A stretch of DNA of 56,102 nucleotides from Lentzea kentuckyensis (GTDB lineage: Bacteria; Actinomycetota; Actinomycetes; Mycobacteriales; Pseudonocardiaceae). The DNA lies in the NCBI RefSeq assembly GCF_002150765.1, contig NZ_MUYM01000130.1, positions 1 to 56,102 on the forward strand. Reading direction: 5' to 3'. Below the pieces are notes generated by a model. The model did no database searches and was not told the origin of the DNA. It saw only the letters and a list, made by a program, of their open reading frames with translations. Both the position numbers and the translations under genes were made by a program. Of the stretch, positions 1 through 7,824 are shown one piece after another (position 1 is the first letter of the stretch; every line of letters begins with the position of its first letter).

Positions 1-176
1 CCCTGGGCGAACACCAGGACTCGGTAGTAGCCCGCCCCGTCCTGCTGGACCTGGGCCGAGGCGACGAGAACGGCTTCACCTTCGGCCTGCTCTACGGCAA
101 AGAGGTGGAGCTAGCACACAAAACCGAGGCAGAACTCCCAGCCCTGTGGCGGAAACTGACCAAGGAACACCTCTAG
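1..176 (+). CDS. CHAD domain-containing protein, C-terminal fragment (cut by window edge)
   Basis: Reading in the frame that begins at base 3, the last 57 codons end at a TAG at 174-176. The visible tail contains LGEHQDSVVAR, then GFTFGLLYGKE and LPALWRKL near the end, which is how CHAD (conserved histidine alpha-helical) domains of actinobacterial CYTH/CHAD proteins finish. CHAD domains bind polyphosphate or associate with polyphosphate granules; whether a CYTH phosphatase domain lies upstream cannot be seen. The gene runs in the same direction as the GH20 gene, but a 126-base gap with its own operator separates them. Confidence 0.7.
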   Translation, partial: LGEHQDSVVARPVLLDLGRGDENGFTFGLLYGKEVELAHKTEAELPALWRKLTKEHL

Positions 177-211
177 CCGCCAGCGCGGCTTTGGCTTGGG
201 CGACGCCCTCA

Positions 212-230
212 ATTGGTCTAAACCTTGACA
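212..230 (+). promoter_or_regulatory. DasR-like (dre) operator overlapping a perfect -35 hexamer
   Basis: Bases 212-227 read ATTGGTCTAAACCTTG. This matches the DasR responsive element as I recall it (a 16-bp palindrome around TGGTCTAGACCA) with a few differences. A consensus -35 TTGACA follows at 225-230 and overlaps its right end. DasR is the GntR-family GlcNAc regulator of chitin and amino-sugar use in actinomycetes, and the next gene is a secreted beta-N-acetylhexosaminidase, so repression relieved by GlcN-6-P is expected. No clear -10 hexamer was found at 17 bp. Confidence 0.65.
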
Positions 231-302
231 TCCCAACCCGCCCCCTGAAACCGTAACCCCTTCGCCGCCACCACAAGGTCCCCCCTTGCCCTGGAGGATG
301 GC

Positions 303-1868
303 GTGAAACCTCAAAGACTGCGCTCCGCACTAACAGCCCTGCTGCTAGCCGGATCAGGAGTACTGGTGACCGGACCCGCCGCAGAAGCCGCAACCCCGCT
401 GCAGGAACTGGTCCCCCAACCAGTCCAGGTCCAGCCCCGCCCGGACATCACCTTCACGCTGACAGCATCAGCCAAGATCCAGCTGGGCCAGGACACCGCC
501 CGCAAGCCAGCAGAACTCCTAGCAGGCATCCTCCGCCCCTCAACGGGTTTCGCACTCCCGATCACAGACGGAGTGTCCGGCGAAGGCATCGTCCTGCTGA
601 CCAACGCCGACCCGAAAACCGGTCCAGAGGGCTACCAACTCGACGTGACCCCAAAGCAGGTGGTCATCCGAGCAAACACCCCACAGGGCCACTTCAACGG
701 CATCGCCACCCTGAGGCAACTCCTGCCCACCAAAGCGGAAGCCAAAACCAAACAGCCGGGCCCGTGGACCGTCCCCGGCGCCAGCATCCTCGACCACCCG
801 AGGTACCAGCACCGCGGCGCCATGCTCGACGTGTCCCGGCACTTCTTCACCCCGGACCAGGTGAAGCGCTACATCGACCAGATCGCCACCTTCAAAATCA
901 ACTACTTCCACTTCCACCTGTCAGACGACCAGGGCTGGCGACTGGAGATCAAGAGCTGGCCCGAGCTGACCAGGATCGGCGGCAGCACCGAGGTAGGCGG
1001 CCGCAAGGGCAACCTGTTCTACACCCAGGACCAGTACAGGGACCTGGTCCAGTACGCGCAGAACCGCGGCATCACCGTGATCCCCGAGTTCGACATGCCC
1101 GGCCACACCAACGCGGCACTGGCGAGCTACGCCGAACTGAACTGCGACGGCAAGAAGCGCCCGCTCTACACCGGCACCGACGTGGGCTTCTCCTCCCTGT
1201 GCATCAGCAAGGAGATCACCTACAGGTTCGTCGAGGACGTGGTCAGGGAGGTCTCGGCGATCACCCCCGGCCCGTACTTCCACATCGGCGGCGACGAGGC
1301 CCTCAGCACCCCCGACGCGGACTTCGTCAAGTTCATGAACCGGGTGCTGCCGATCGTCAAGAAGTACAACAAGACCACGGTCGGCTGGCACGAGTTCATC
1401 AAGACCACCAAGGACACCGCGCCGATCCCGCAGTTCTGGGGCACCGAGAGGACCGATGCGAACGTCGCCGCGGCGGCCCAGCGCGGCAACAAGGTGCTGA
1501 TGTCGCCGGCGAACCGCATCTACCTCGACATGAAGTACAACAAGAACACCAAGCTCGGCCAGGACTGGGCCGGTCTCGTCGAGATCAAGGACGCCTACGG
1601 CTGGAACCCCGGCGCGTACCTCGACGGCGTGACCGAAGGCAGCGTCCGGGGCGTTGAGGCTCCACTGTGGACGGAGACCATCAGGACCTCCGCCGACATC
1701 GAGTACATGGCGTTCCCGCGCCTCGCCGTGGCCGCCGAGCTCGGCTGGGCACCGGCCGGCGTCCACAACTGGGGCACCTTCGCACCGCGCCTGGGCACGC
1801 AGGGACCCCGCTGGAAGGTCCAGGGCATCAACTTCTACGCGAGCACCCAGGTGCCCTGGAAGAAGTAG
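303..1868 (+). CDS. Secreted beta-N-acetylhexosaminidase, GH20
   Basis: 521 residues. The GTG start is chosen because GGAGG lies 5 bases upstream and a Sec signal peptide follows (hydrophobic core about 10-22, AxA-type cleavage near residue 28-30). An N-terminal GH20b-like domain (about 35-160) precedes the GH20 barrel, which begins at RGAMLDVSRHF (172-182; the Arg binds the terminal sugar). PEFDMPGH lies at 261-268. The catalytic pair D331-E332 sits in FHIGGDEA, the motif of substrate-assisted retaining hexosaminidases. The enzyme should release terminal GlcNAc/GalNAc from chitooligosaccharides or glycans outside the cell. The DasR-like site upstream fits a role in chitin or cell-wall sugar use. 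Confidence 0.92.
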   Translation: MKPQRLRSALTALLLAGSGVLVTGPAAEAATPLQELVPQPVQVQPRPDITFTLTASAKIQLGQDTARKPAELLAGILRPSTGFALPITDGVSGEGIVLLTNADPKTGPEGYQLDVTPKQVVIRANTPQGHFNGIATLRQLLPTKAEAKTKQPGPWTVPGASILDHPRYQHRGAMLDVSRHFFTPDQVKRYIDQIATFKINYFHFHLSDDQGWRLEIKSWPELTRIGGSTEVGGRKGNLFYTQDQYRDLVQYAQNRGITVIPEFDMPGHTNAALASYAELNCDGKKRPLYTGTDVGFSSLCISKEITYRFVEDVVREVSAITPGPYFHIGGDEALSTPDADFVKFMNRVLPIVKKYNKTTVGWHEFIKTTKDTAPIPQFWGTERTDANVAAAAQRGNKVLMSPANRIYLDMKYNKNTKLGQDWAGLVEIKDAYGWNPGAYLDGVTEGSVRGVEAPLWTETIRTSADIEYMAFPRLAVAAELGWAPAGVHNWGTFAPRLGTQGPRWKVQGINFYASTQVPWKK

Positions 1869-1916
1869 GCCCCGGAAGAAGTTAAGCCCTAGAAGAAGTA
1901 AGCCCTAGAAGTAGCC
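1855..1916. repeat. Four imperfect tandem copies of a 17-bp unit at the 3' ends of two convergent genes
   Basis: Units at 1855-1871, 1872-1888, 1889-1904 and 1905-1916 share GGAAGAAGTA(A/G)GCC or close variants; the last is shortened. The first holds the GH20 stop codon and the last holds the reverse-strand ALDH stop. The copies place several stop codons in tandem. It looks like a local duplication of the GH20 gene end. Confidence 0.7.
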
Positions 1917-3242
1917 CTGCGCGCGGTCGGAGTAGCTGACCAGCAGGTGCTTCACGCGGCGGTACTCGGCGAGCACGGCGGTGTTCGCCGGGTACGCGAA
2001 GTAGTTGTTGACCCACACCCGCTCGGCGCGCAGTTCTTGGCCGACGTTGTGCGCTCGCGCGACGTCGCGGCTCCAGACGCCGGCGCCGAGCTGGGCGGTG
2101 GCCTCGTTCGCGATCTTCAGCGCGTCGTCGCGGTCGTCGAACCTGGTCACCGAGACGATCGGGCCGAGCACGGCGTCGGCGAACACGGCGGAGCGGTGAT
2201 CACCCTCGAAGATCGTGGGCTGGACGTAGTGGCCGGAGGCCTCGCCGCCGGTCACCAGGCGCGCGCCCTCGGCCTTGCCGCGTTCGACGTACGCCAGCAC
2301 GCGATCGCGCTGCGCAAGACTGACGACGGCGCCGACCATCGTGTCGGTGTCGAGCGGGTCGCCCATCCGCAGCTGCTCGGTGCGAGCGGTCGCCAGGTTC
2401 AGCAGTTCCTCGTAGCCGGCGGTCTGGATCAGGGCGCGCGACGGCGCCGTGGAGATCTCGCCCTGGTTGGCCGCGAACATCGCGAAGCCCTCCAGCGCCT
2501 TGTCCAGGAAGCCGTCGCGGTGCGCGACCACGTCGGAGAAGAAGATGTTCGGGCAGCGGCCGGACACGACCGGGTGGTCGTCGGAGCCGGTGATCACGTT
2601 CACCACGCCGGGCGGCAGCAGGTCCGCGATCACGCCGAGCAGCACGTGGATCGACGCGGGCGTCTGCAGGGCGGGCTCCAGCACCACGGCGTTGCCGGCG
2701 GCCAGCGCGGGAGCCAGCACCCGGCCGGCGTTCATCAGCGGGAACGTCCACGACAGGCGTTCGTGCACCACGCCGAGCGGCTGGAACGAGCGGTAGTCGC
2801 AGGTGTCGCGGCCGATCTGCTCGACCTCGCCCACCTCGGTGCGGATGATGGCGGCGACCTGGCGGAACTGCTCGATCAGCATCGGCACGTCGGCCACCAG
2901 GGCCTCACGCAACGGCTTGCCGTTGTCCCACGTCTCGGCGACCGCGAGCTCGGTCGCGTGCTCCTCCACCCGGTCCGCGATCTCGCCCAGGACGGTGGCG
3001 CGCTCTCGTGCCGTGGTGTTCCCCCACGCTCGTGCGGCGCCGCTGGCCGCATGCAGGGCACGGGCCCGGTCGGCGTCGGTACCGCGCGCGACCTCCGTGA
3101 AGACCTCACCGGTCACCGGCGTGACGTTCTCGACGTACTCACCGGACACGGGCGGCACGTAGTCGCCGCCGATGAAGTGGTCGTACCTCGGCCGGTACGC
3201 GACCACGCTGCCGGGCTGACCCGGTGCCGCGTACTGCGTCAT
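1905..3242 (-). CDS. Aldehyde dehydrogenase-like protein lacking catalytic residues (probable pseudoenzyme)
   Basis: 445 residues from the ATG that begins MTQYAAPGQPG, the usual N-terminus of the AldB/ExaC acetaldehyde dehydrogenase subfamily. The fold scaffold is easy to follow (FIGGDYV, NVTPVTGEVF, AETWDNGKP, LAPALAAGN, KALEGFAMF, LLVSYS near the end). Active-site positions are not: the oxyanion Asn of PWNFP is Thr166, the NAD-ribose Lys of LKPAE is Glu189, catalytic Cys is Ser264 (NQGEISTAPSR), and EEIFGP has become DAVLGP (356-361). About 45 residues carrying the GSTxxG loop and catalytic Glu (LELGGK) are missing after residue 219, and about 20 near the C-terminus are gone. The reading frame is uninterrupted. 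It is divergent from the GAF regulator that normally controls such an enzyme. A structural or regulatory role is inference. Confidence 0.85.
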   Translation of the reverse strand: MTQYAAPGQPGSVVAYRPRYDHFIGGDYVPPVSGEYVENVTPVTGEVFTEVARGTDADRARALHAASGAARAWGNTTARERATVLGEIADRVEEHATELAVAETWDNGKPLREALVADVPMLIEQFRQVAAIIRTEVGEVEQIGRDTCDYRSFQPLGVVHERLSWTFPLMNAGRVLAPALAAGNAVVLEPALQTPASIHVLLGVIADLLPPGVVNVITGSDDHPVVSGRCPNIFFSDVVAHRDGFLDKALEGFAMFAANQGEISTAPSRALIQTAGYEELLNLATARTEQLRMGDPLDTDTMVGAVVSLAQRDRVLAYVERGKAEGARLVTGGEASGHYVQPTIFEGDHRSAVFADAVLGPIVSVTRFDDRDDALKIANEATAQLGAGVWSRDVARAHNVGQELRAERVWVNNYFAYPANTAVLAEYRRVKHLLVSYSDRAQGYF

Positions 3243-3312
3243 GCTCGACTCCTGTGGATGAACGGCCCGCTGCCTGGCTGGAGTAGGGGAAATGAGAAAA
3301 TAGGCAGCAGAA

Positions 3313-3331
3313 CGTTGCATGCTCGTTGCAA
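3313..3331. promoter_or_regulatory. Candidate operator between ALDH-like gene and GAF regulator
   Basis: Perfect inverted repeat TTGCA-N7-TGCAA at 3315-3331, overlapping two direct copies of CGTTGCA (3313-3319 and 3324-3330) spaced 11 bp, about one helical turn. It sits in the divergent intergenic region, where the AcoR-type regulator would be expected to bind. Confidence 0.5.
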
Positions 3332-3346
3332 GCCGTGGATGGATCA

Positions 3347-4795
3347 GTGACCCACGAACCCGGGCAACACGCACTGTTGCTGAGTCGAGTCAGAGATGCC
3401 GTGTTGAGTGGTACTCGCACGGTGGATTCGCCACGCTCGGTAATTTCTGCGTCGTGGCAACGGTCACTTGCCGCCAACGTGGATCCCGACCTGCACACCG
3501 CGCCCACGGTCTTCGCCGCCGACGAGCTTCCCGACCTGCGCGAACGGCATCCGCTGCATCCCTGCCTGCCGTTGCTGCGCGAGACCCTGCTCGGCTTCGC
3601 GGAAGAGGCCAGGCACATCATGATCGTCGCGGACGCGCAGGGCCACATCCTGTGGTGCGAGGGCTCGCGCGACACCCGCGGCAGCGCCGAGGACGTCGGC
3701 CTCGCGGAGGGAACGCTCTGGTCGGAGGACGCGGCGGGCACGAACGGGATGGGCACCGCGCTGGCGGTGAACTCCGCCGTCACGGTGCACTCGGCCGAGC
3801 ACCTCGTGCGGACCTACCACCGCTGGACGTGCGCGGCGAGCCCGATCCGCGACCCCGACAGTGGCTCCACGATCGGGGTCGTCGACCTGAGCGGCCCGCT
3901 CGAGACCGTCCATCCCTCGATGGTGGCCCTGGTGTCGGCGTCGGCCCGGCTCGCCGAGTCGGAGATGCTCGCGCGGATGCACGCGCAGGACGAAGAGCTG
4001 CGCGCACGCAACATGCGGCACCTGATGGCGTTGCGCGGCGAGCCCGGTGCCCTGCTCAGCCCGACCGGCCGGGTCGTCGCGGTCGAGCCGTACGGCCTGC
4101 TGCCGTCCCGCGTCGACGTCTCCGGCGACCGCGTCCAGCTGCCGGACGGCCGCGAGGCGGTGCTGGAACCGCTCGCCCAGGGCTACCTGCTGCGCGTGCC
4201 ACGGCAACGCCACGTCAGACGCAGCGTTCTCTCGCTGTCGTTCCTGCTCCCTGAACCCAAGGTCGTGCTGGACGGCCGCGAGGTGCCGATCTCGTTGCGG
4301 CACGCGGAGATCCTGGGCGCGCTGGCGCTGGACGGCAGGCTGTCCGCCGACCAGCTCGCGCTGCGGCTCTACGGCGAGCGCGGCAACCCGACGACCGTGC
4401 GCGCCGAACTGCACCGGCTGCGCGCCCAGCTCGGCACCGACGTGTTGTCGACCAGGCCGTACCGGCTCACCGCCGACGTCGAGGCGGACTTCCTGGCCGT
4501 GCGGGCCGCGCTCCAGGCCGGCGACGTGCCGCTGGCGGCCTCCCGGTATCGCGGTTCCCTGCTGCGCCGCTCCGAGGCTCCGGTCGTCCGGGACGAACGG
4601 GACAACCTCGCGACCGGTGTGCGGAAGGCCGTCCTGGCCCGCGGAGACGCGAACGCGCTGTGGACGTTCACCCAGACCGACTCCGGCGAACACGACGTCG
4701 AAGCACTGGAACAGCTGGTCAGGCTGCTTCCGGCGAACGACGTGCGGCTCGCCATCGCGACCGCCCGGCTGAGACGGCTCAGTCAGGACGATTGA
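3347..4795 (+). CDS. AcoR-type GAF domain transcriptional regulator
   Basis: About 482 residues from GTG 3347 (GGATGGA lies just upstream; in-frame TTG 3326 and GTG 3335 would add 3-7 residues but overlap the candidate operator). The N-terminal half has the helical and GAF regions of acetoin/alcohol catabolism regulators: ISASWQRSL, then GTLWSEDAAGTNGMGTAL, HRWTCAASPIRDP and GVVDLSGP. There is no sigma-54 AAA+ domain. Instead the C-terminal part carries a winged-helix-like region around ISLRHAEILGALAL and VRAELHRLRAQLG, as in actinobacterial versions that work with sigma-70 RNA polymerase. It should control the divergent ALDH-like gene, which is odd because that product looks catalytically dead. 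Confidence 0.8.
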   Translation: MTHEPGQHALLLSRVRDAVLSGTRTVDSPRSVISASWQRSLAANVDPDLHTAPTVFAADELPDLRERHPLHPCLPLLRETLLGFAEEARHIMIVADAQGHILWCEGSRDTRGSAEDVGLAEGTLWSEDAAGTNGMGTALAVNSAVTVHSAEHLVRTYHRWTCAASPIRDPDSGSTIGVVDLSGPLETVHPSMVALVSASARLAESEMLARMHAQDEELRARNMRHLMALRGEPGALLSPTGRVVAVEPYGLLPSRVDVSGDRVQLPDGREAVLEPLAQGYLLRVPRQRHVRRSVLSLSFLLPEPKVVLDGREVPISLRHAEILGALALDGRLSADQLALRLYGERGNPTTVRAELHRLRAQLGTDVLSTRPYRLTADVEADFLAVRAALQAGDVPLAASRYRGSLLRRSEAPVVRDERDNLATGVRKAVLARGDANALWTFTQTDSGEHDVEALEQLVRLLPANDVRLAIATARLRRLSQDD

Positions 4796-4807
4796 CAAGA
4801 GTCTCAA

Positions 4808-4842
4808 CAACTGAATATCTTCCCAACTAAGAGATTCAGTTG
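4808..4842. repeat. 35-bp inverted repeat directly before a Shine-Dalgarno sequence
   Basis: Arms CAACTGAATATCTT (4808-4821) and AAGAGATTCAGTTG (4829-4842) pair with one mismatch across a 7-base spacer. The right arm ends where the GGGGAGG ribosome-binding site (4842-4848) of the monooxygenase gene begins. It could be a dyad operator for a TetR/PadR-type repressor, or an mRNA hairpin next to the ribosome-binding site. It is much more AT-rich than its surroundings. Confidence 0.65.
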
Positions 4843-4853
4843 GGGAGGCTGTC

Positions 4854-6128
4854 ATGCGTGTATTGATCATTGGAGCGGGGACCGGGGGCCTGTGCCTTGC
4901 GCACGGGCTGCAGAAGGCCGGCGTGGACGTGGCGTTGTTCGAACGCGACCGCACGCCGCGCAGCATGCTGATCGGCTACCGGGTGGGGATCAGCCCGGAC
5001 GGCAGCAGGGCGCTGCACAACTGCTTACCGCCCGACGTGTTCGCCGAGTTCGTCCGCACCACCGCACGGCCTGCCGTGCGGATCAACATGCGGACCGAGA
5101 AGTACAAGGAACTGCTGGTCGCCGAGCTCCCCCGGAGCGCGGATCCGGCCCACAACGAGAACTCGGTCAGCCGCATCGCGATGCGCACGGCCCTGCTCAA
5201 CGGCCTGGAGGACGTCGTCCGGTTCGACAAGACGTTCACGCACTTCAGCCGCAACGACGACGGCTCGGTCACCGCGTTCTTCGACGACGGCACGTCCGAG
5301 ACCGGTGACGTGCTGGTCGGCGCGGACGGCGCGCAGTCCAAGGTTCGCAAGCAGTACCTGCCACACGCGAAGATCGTGGACACCGGCATCACCACGATCG
5401 CGGCCAAGCTGCCGATCACGCCGGAGACCGAGGCACTGCTGCCACCGCAGGCCGACGGCGCCGTCACGCTGCTCTACGGCCCGAAGGGCATGTTCGTGAT
5501 CATCCACGTGATGCGCTTCGACGGAACGAGTGCCGAGGACGACTACATCATGTGGGGTTACGCGGCCTCGCACGACAAGTTCCCGGACCTCAAGGGCAAG
5601 ACCCAGGAACAGCTCAGGCAGGTCGTGCTGGACATGACGCCGAAGGTGCACCCGAACCTGCGGGAGCTCTTCCGCCGCGGCGACCCCGAGACGCTGTTCC
5701 AGATCAAGGTCCGTACGTCCGAGCCGCTGCCGCCGTGGAAGGCGAGCAACATCACGATGATCGGCGACTCGGTGCACCTCATGACGCCCGGCCGCGGCAT
5801 CGGCGCGAACACCGCGCTGCGGGACGCCGAACTGCTCACCCGCAAGCTGACCGAAGCCCACCACGGCAAGGAGGTCGTGCAGGCGATCGCCGAGTACGAA
5901 CGGGAGATGGTCGAGTACGGGTTCGAGGCCGTGCTGGCGTCGCGCGAGCAGATGGACGGCAACGGCGCGATCCACAAGCCCGTGATCGGCCGGATCGTGC
6001 TGGCGTTCATGCGGACGTTCCTGCGCGTCACCAACTCCGTGCCCGCGCTCAAGCGCCGGATGATGGCCCAGGACGCGGCCCGCCGTGATCACGTAAATTC
6101 AGCGCATGAGGTCGTTCACGCCGGGTGA
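4854..6128 (+). CDS. FAD-dependent monooxygenase (group A flavoprotein hydroxylase)
   Basis: 424 residues; ATG with GGGGAGG 5 bases upstream. The Rossmann FAD motif is IIGAGTGGLCLAHGL (6-20) with the acidic strand-2 end FERD. The second FAD/NADPH motif appears as VLVGADGAQSKVRK, and the third, GDSVHLMTPGRGIGANTALRDA, matches the ribityl-binding GD motif. These three motifs define the p-hydroxybenzoate hydroxylase-like family, which inserts one oxygen into aromatic or polyketide substrates using NAD(P)H and O2. The substrate is unknown. Its 3' end overlaps the DUF402 gene by 23 bases, so the two are probably co-transcribed. Confidence 0.85.
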   Translation: MRVLIIGAGTGGLCLAHGLQKAGVDVALFERDRTPRSMLIGYRVGISPDGSRALHNCLPPDVFAEFVRTTARPAVRINMRTEKYKELLVAELPRSADPAHNENSVSRIAMRTALLNGLEDVVRFDKTFTHFSRNDDGSVTAFFDDGTSETGDVLVGADGAQSKVRKQYLPHAKIVDTGITTIAAKLPITPETEALLPPQADGAVTLLYGPKGMFVIIHVMRFDGTSAEDDYIMWGYAASHDKFPDLKGKTQEQLRQVVLDMTPKVHPNLRELFRRGDPETLFQIKVRTSEPLPPWKASNITMIGDSVHLMTPGRGIGANTALRDAELLTRKLTEAHHGKEVVQAIAEYEREMVEYGFEAVLASREQMDGNGAIHKPVIGRIVLAFMRTFLRVTNSVPALKRRMMAQDAARRDHVNSAHEVVHAG

Positions 6129-6648
6129 GGTGGTCGTGCGGCGTGAGGTGCTGCACGGCAAGGTCTGGTCGGAGATGCCGACCAGGGTGATCGTCGACGA
6201 GCCGGGGCTGCTCGCGGTGTTCGTGGAACCGGGCACCCGGCTCACCTATCCCGACCATCACCACCCGCACCCGTGGGACAAGCCCGAACGCGGCTTCTGG
6301 CGCGGTCACGGCAAGCTCATGCTGCACCGCCCGCAGGACGCCTACTCCGTCGACCTGTTCTGGAAGGGCGACGACCGGGTGTTCGGCAACTACTACCTGA
6401 ACCTGCAGGCGCCCTACCGCCGCGTCGAGGACGGCTTCGAGACCCTCGACCACGCGCTGGACTACACGCTGGCACCGGACGGCACCTGGGCACAGCGCGA
6501 CCTCGACGAGTTCGAGGAGCAGGTCGCTTCCGGCAAGTACTCGGCGGAGGAGGCCGAGGCGATCAGGGCGGAGGGCCTCAAGATCGAGAAGATGCTGGCG
6601 TCCGGCGAGATCTGGTGGGACACGGCCTGGGCGGACTGGAAGCCTTGA
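6106..6648 (+). CDS. DUF402 (FomD-like) domain protein
   Basis: 180 residues. The barrel core includes FVEPGTRLTYPDHHHPHPWDKP, SVDLFWKGDDRVFGNYYLNLQAPYRR and LDYTLAPDGTWAQRDLDEFEEQVASG, in the order typical of DUF402. Members studied (FomD, SA0684-type) are metal-dependent nucleoside di/triphosphatases or hydrolyse cytidylylated phosphonates. The acidic DLDEFEEQ segment and preceding Asp residues fit metal binding. It starts inside the end of the monooxygenase gene and its TGA overlaps the TTG of the next gene, so translation of all three is probably coupled. Exact substrate unknown. Confidence 0.75.
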   Translation: MRSFTPGEVVVRREVLHGKVWSEMPTRVIVDEPGLLAVFVEPGTRLTYPDHHHPHPWDKPERGFWRGHGKLMLHRPQDAYSVDLFWKGDDRVFGNYYLNLQAPYRRVEDGFETLDHALDYTLAPDGTWAQRDLDEFEEQVASGKYSAEEAEAIRAEGLKIEKMLASGEIWWDTAWADWKP

Positions 6649-7232
6649 AAGTACGTCCGCTCACGTTCGACACGCTCGTCGCCGAGATCGTCGGCCGCAT
6701 CAGCGCGCTGGACGGCCGGGTGCGGGTGCTGATCGACGGCGCGCCCGCGTCCGAGCCGGGCAAACTCGCGGACGCTGTTGTAGAACCGTTGCGCGCCTTG
6801 GGCCGTGCGGTGCAGCGGGTGTCCACTGAGGACTTCTTGCGACCGGCGTCGGTGCGGCTGGAACACGGCCGCACCGACCCGTACTCGTACCGGCACGACT
6901 GGTTCGACCTGGGCGGTCTGCAACGCGAGGTCCTCGACCCGGCGCTGGACGGCAAGGTGCTGCCGTCGCTGTGGAACGCGGCCACCGACCGGGCCAGCCG
7001 CGCCGAGTACGTCGACCTGCCGGAGAACGGCGTCGTGATCGTCGACGGCACCCTGTTGCTCGACCGCTGGCTGCCGGCCGAACTCACCGTGCACCTGTGG
7101 CTCTCCCCTGGCGCGTTGAAGCGCAAAACCACCGAACAGTGGACGCTGCCCGCCTTCGAGGACTACGAACCGGTGGCGGACCTCTTCGTCCGCTACGACC
7201 ACCCCGAACGGCCAGGCGTCGTCGAGTCGTGA
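6645..7232 (+). CDS. Uridine kinase-like protein with degenerate P-loop
   Basis: 195 residues from TTG 6645, which overlaps the previous TGA. The layout resembles actinobacterial uridine kinase-like proteins: RVRVLIDGAPASEPGKLADAVVEPL at the N-terminus, FLRPASVRLEHGRTDPYSYRHDWFDLGGL in the middle, and VVIVDGTLLLDRWL as the Walker B strand. The P-loop is GAPASEPGKL: longer than GxxxxGK and with Leu where the Mg-coordinating Ser/Thr should be. Catalytic competence is therefore doubtful. The TTG is preferred because no other start precedes the P-loop in frame. Confidence 0.65.
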   Translation: MKVRPLTFDTLVAEIVGRISALDGRVRVLIDGAPASEPGKLADAVVEPLRALGRAVQRVSTEDFLRPASVRLEHGRTDPYSYRHDWFDLGGLQREVLDPALDGKVLPSLWNAATDRASRAEYVDLPENGVVIVDGTLLLDRWLPAELTVHLWLSPGALKRKTTEQWTLPAFEDYEPVADLFVRYDHPERPGVVES

Positions 7233-7278
7233 ACCGGTCTTCCCGCTGCGGACATGAACGGGGCAGAGGGGAGGAACC

Positions 7279-7824
7279 GTGACCGACGAAGAACTCTGGG
7301 ACCGGGTCCGCAGCGGGGACGAGCACGCTTTCGGCGAGCTGTTCGAACAACACTCGCAGGCCGTCTTCGCGTACTGCCTGCGCCGCACCGGCAGCTGGGC
7401 CGTCGCCGAGGACCTGATGTCCGTGGTGTTCCTGGAAACCTGGCGCAAACGCACAACAGTGACGGTTGAGGGGTCGTTGTTGCCGTGGCTGTACGGCGTC
7501 GCACTCGGCGTCACCCGCAACCACCGAAGATCCCGCACGCGGTACCGAGCCGCCTTGAATCGGGTGCCTCCGGCCGAAGCGCACGGCGATCACGCGGACG
7601 ACGTGGCGCGGAAGGTGGACGCCGAGACGCGGACCAGGGCGGTGATCGAGGAGCTGTCACGGTTGCCGCGCAGGGACCGCGAGGTGCTGGAGATGGCCGC
7701 GTGGTCGGACCTGACCCAGACGCAGATCGCCCAGGTGCTCGGCATTCCCGTCGGCACCGTGAAGTCCCGGCTGGCCCGCGCCCAGCGCATCGTGCGCGGC
7801 GCACTCGTGGAGGAGGTCCGGTGA
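7279..7824 (+). CDS. RNA polymerase ECF sigma factor
   Basis: 181 residues; GTG start with GAGGAA upstream. Region 2 spans roughly 15-80 (FGELFEQHSQAVFAYCLRRTGSWAVAEDLMSVVFLETWRKR), and region 4 about 120-175 (VIEELSRLPRRDREVLEMAAWSDLTQTQIAQVLGIPVGTVKSRLARAQ). There is no extra C-terminal domain. The stop codon overlaps the start of the next gene (GTGA), which encodes a single-pass membrane protein: the usual sigma/anti-sigma arrangement. It probably directs transcription of its own operon, including the short YidC. The inducing signal is unknown. Confidence 0.9.
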   Translation: MTDEELWDRVRSGDEHAFGELFEQHSQAVFAYCLRRTGSWAVAEDLMSVVFLETWRKRTTVTVEGSLLPWLYGVALGVTRNHRRSRTRYRAALNRVPPAEAHGDHADDVARKVDAETRTRAVIEELSRLPRRDREVLEMAAWSDLTQTQIAQVLGIPVGTVKSRLARAQRIVRGALVEEVR

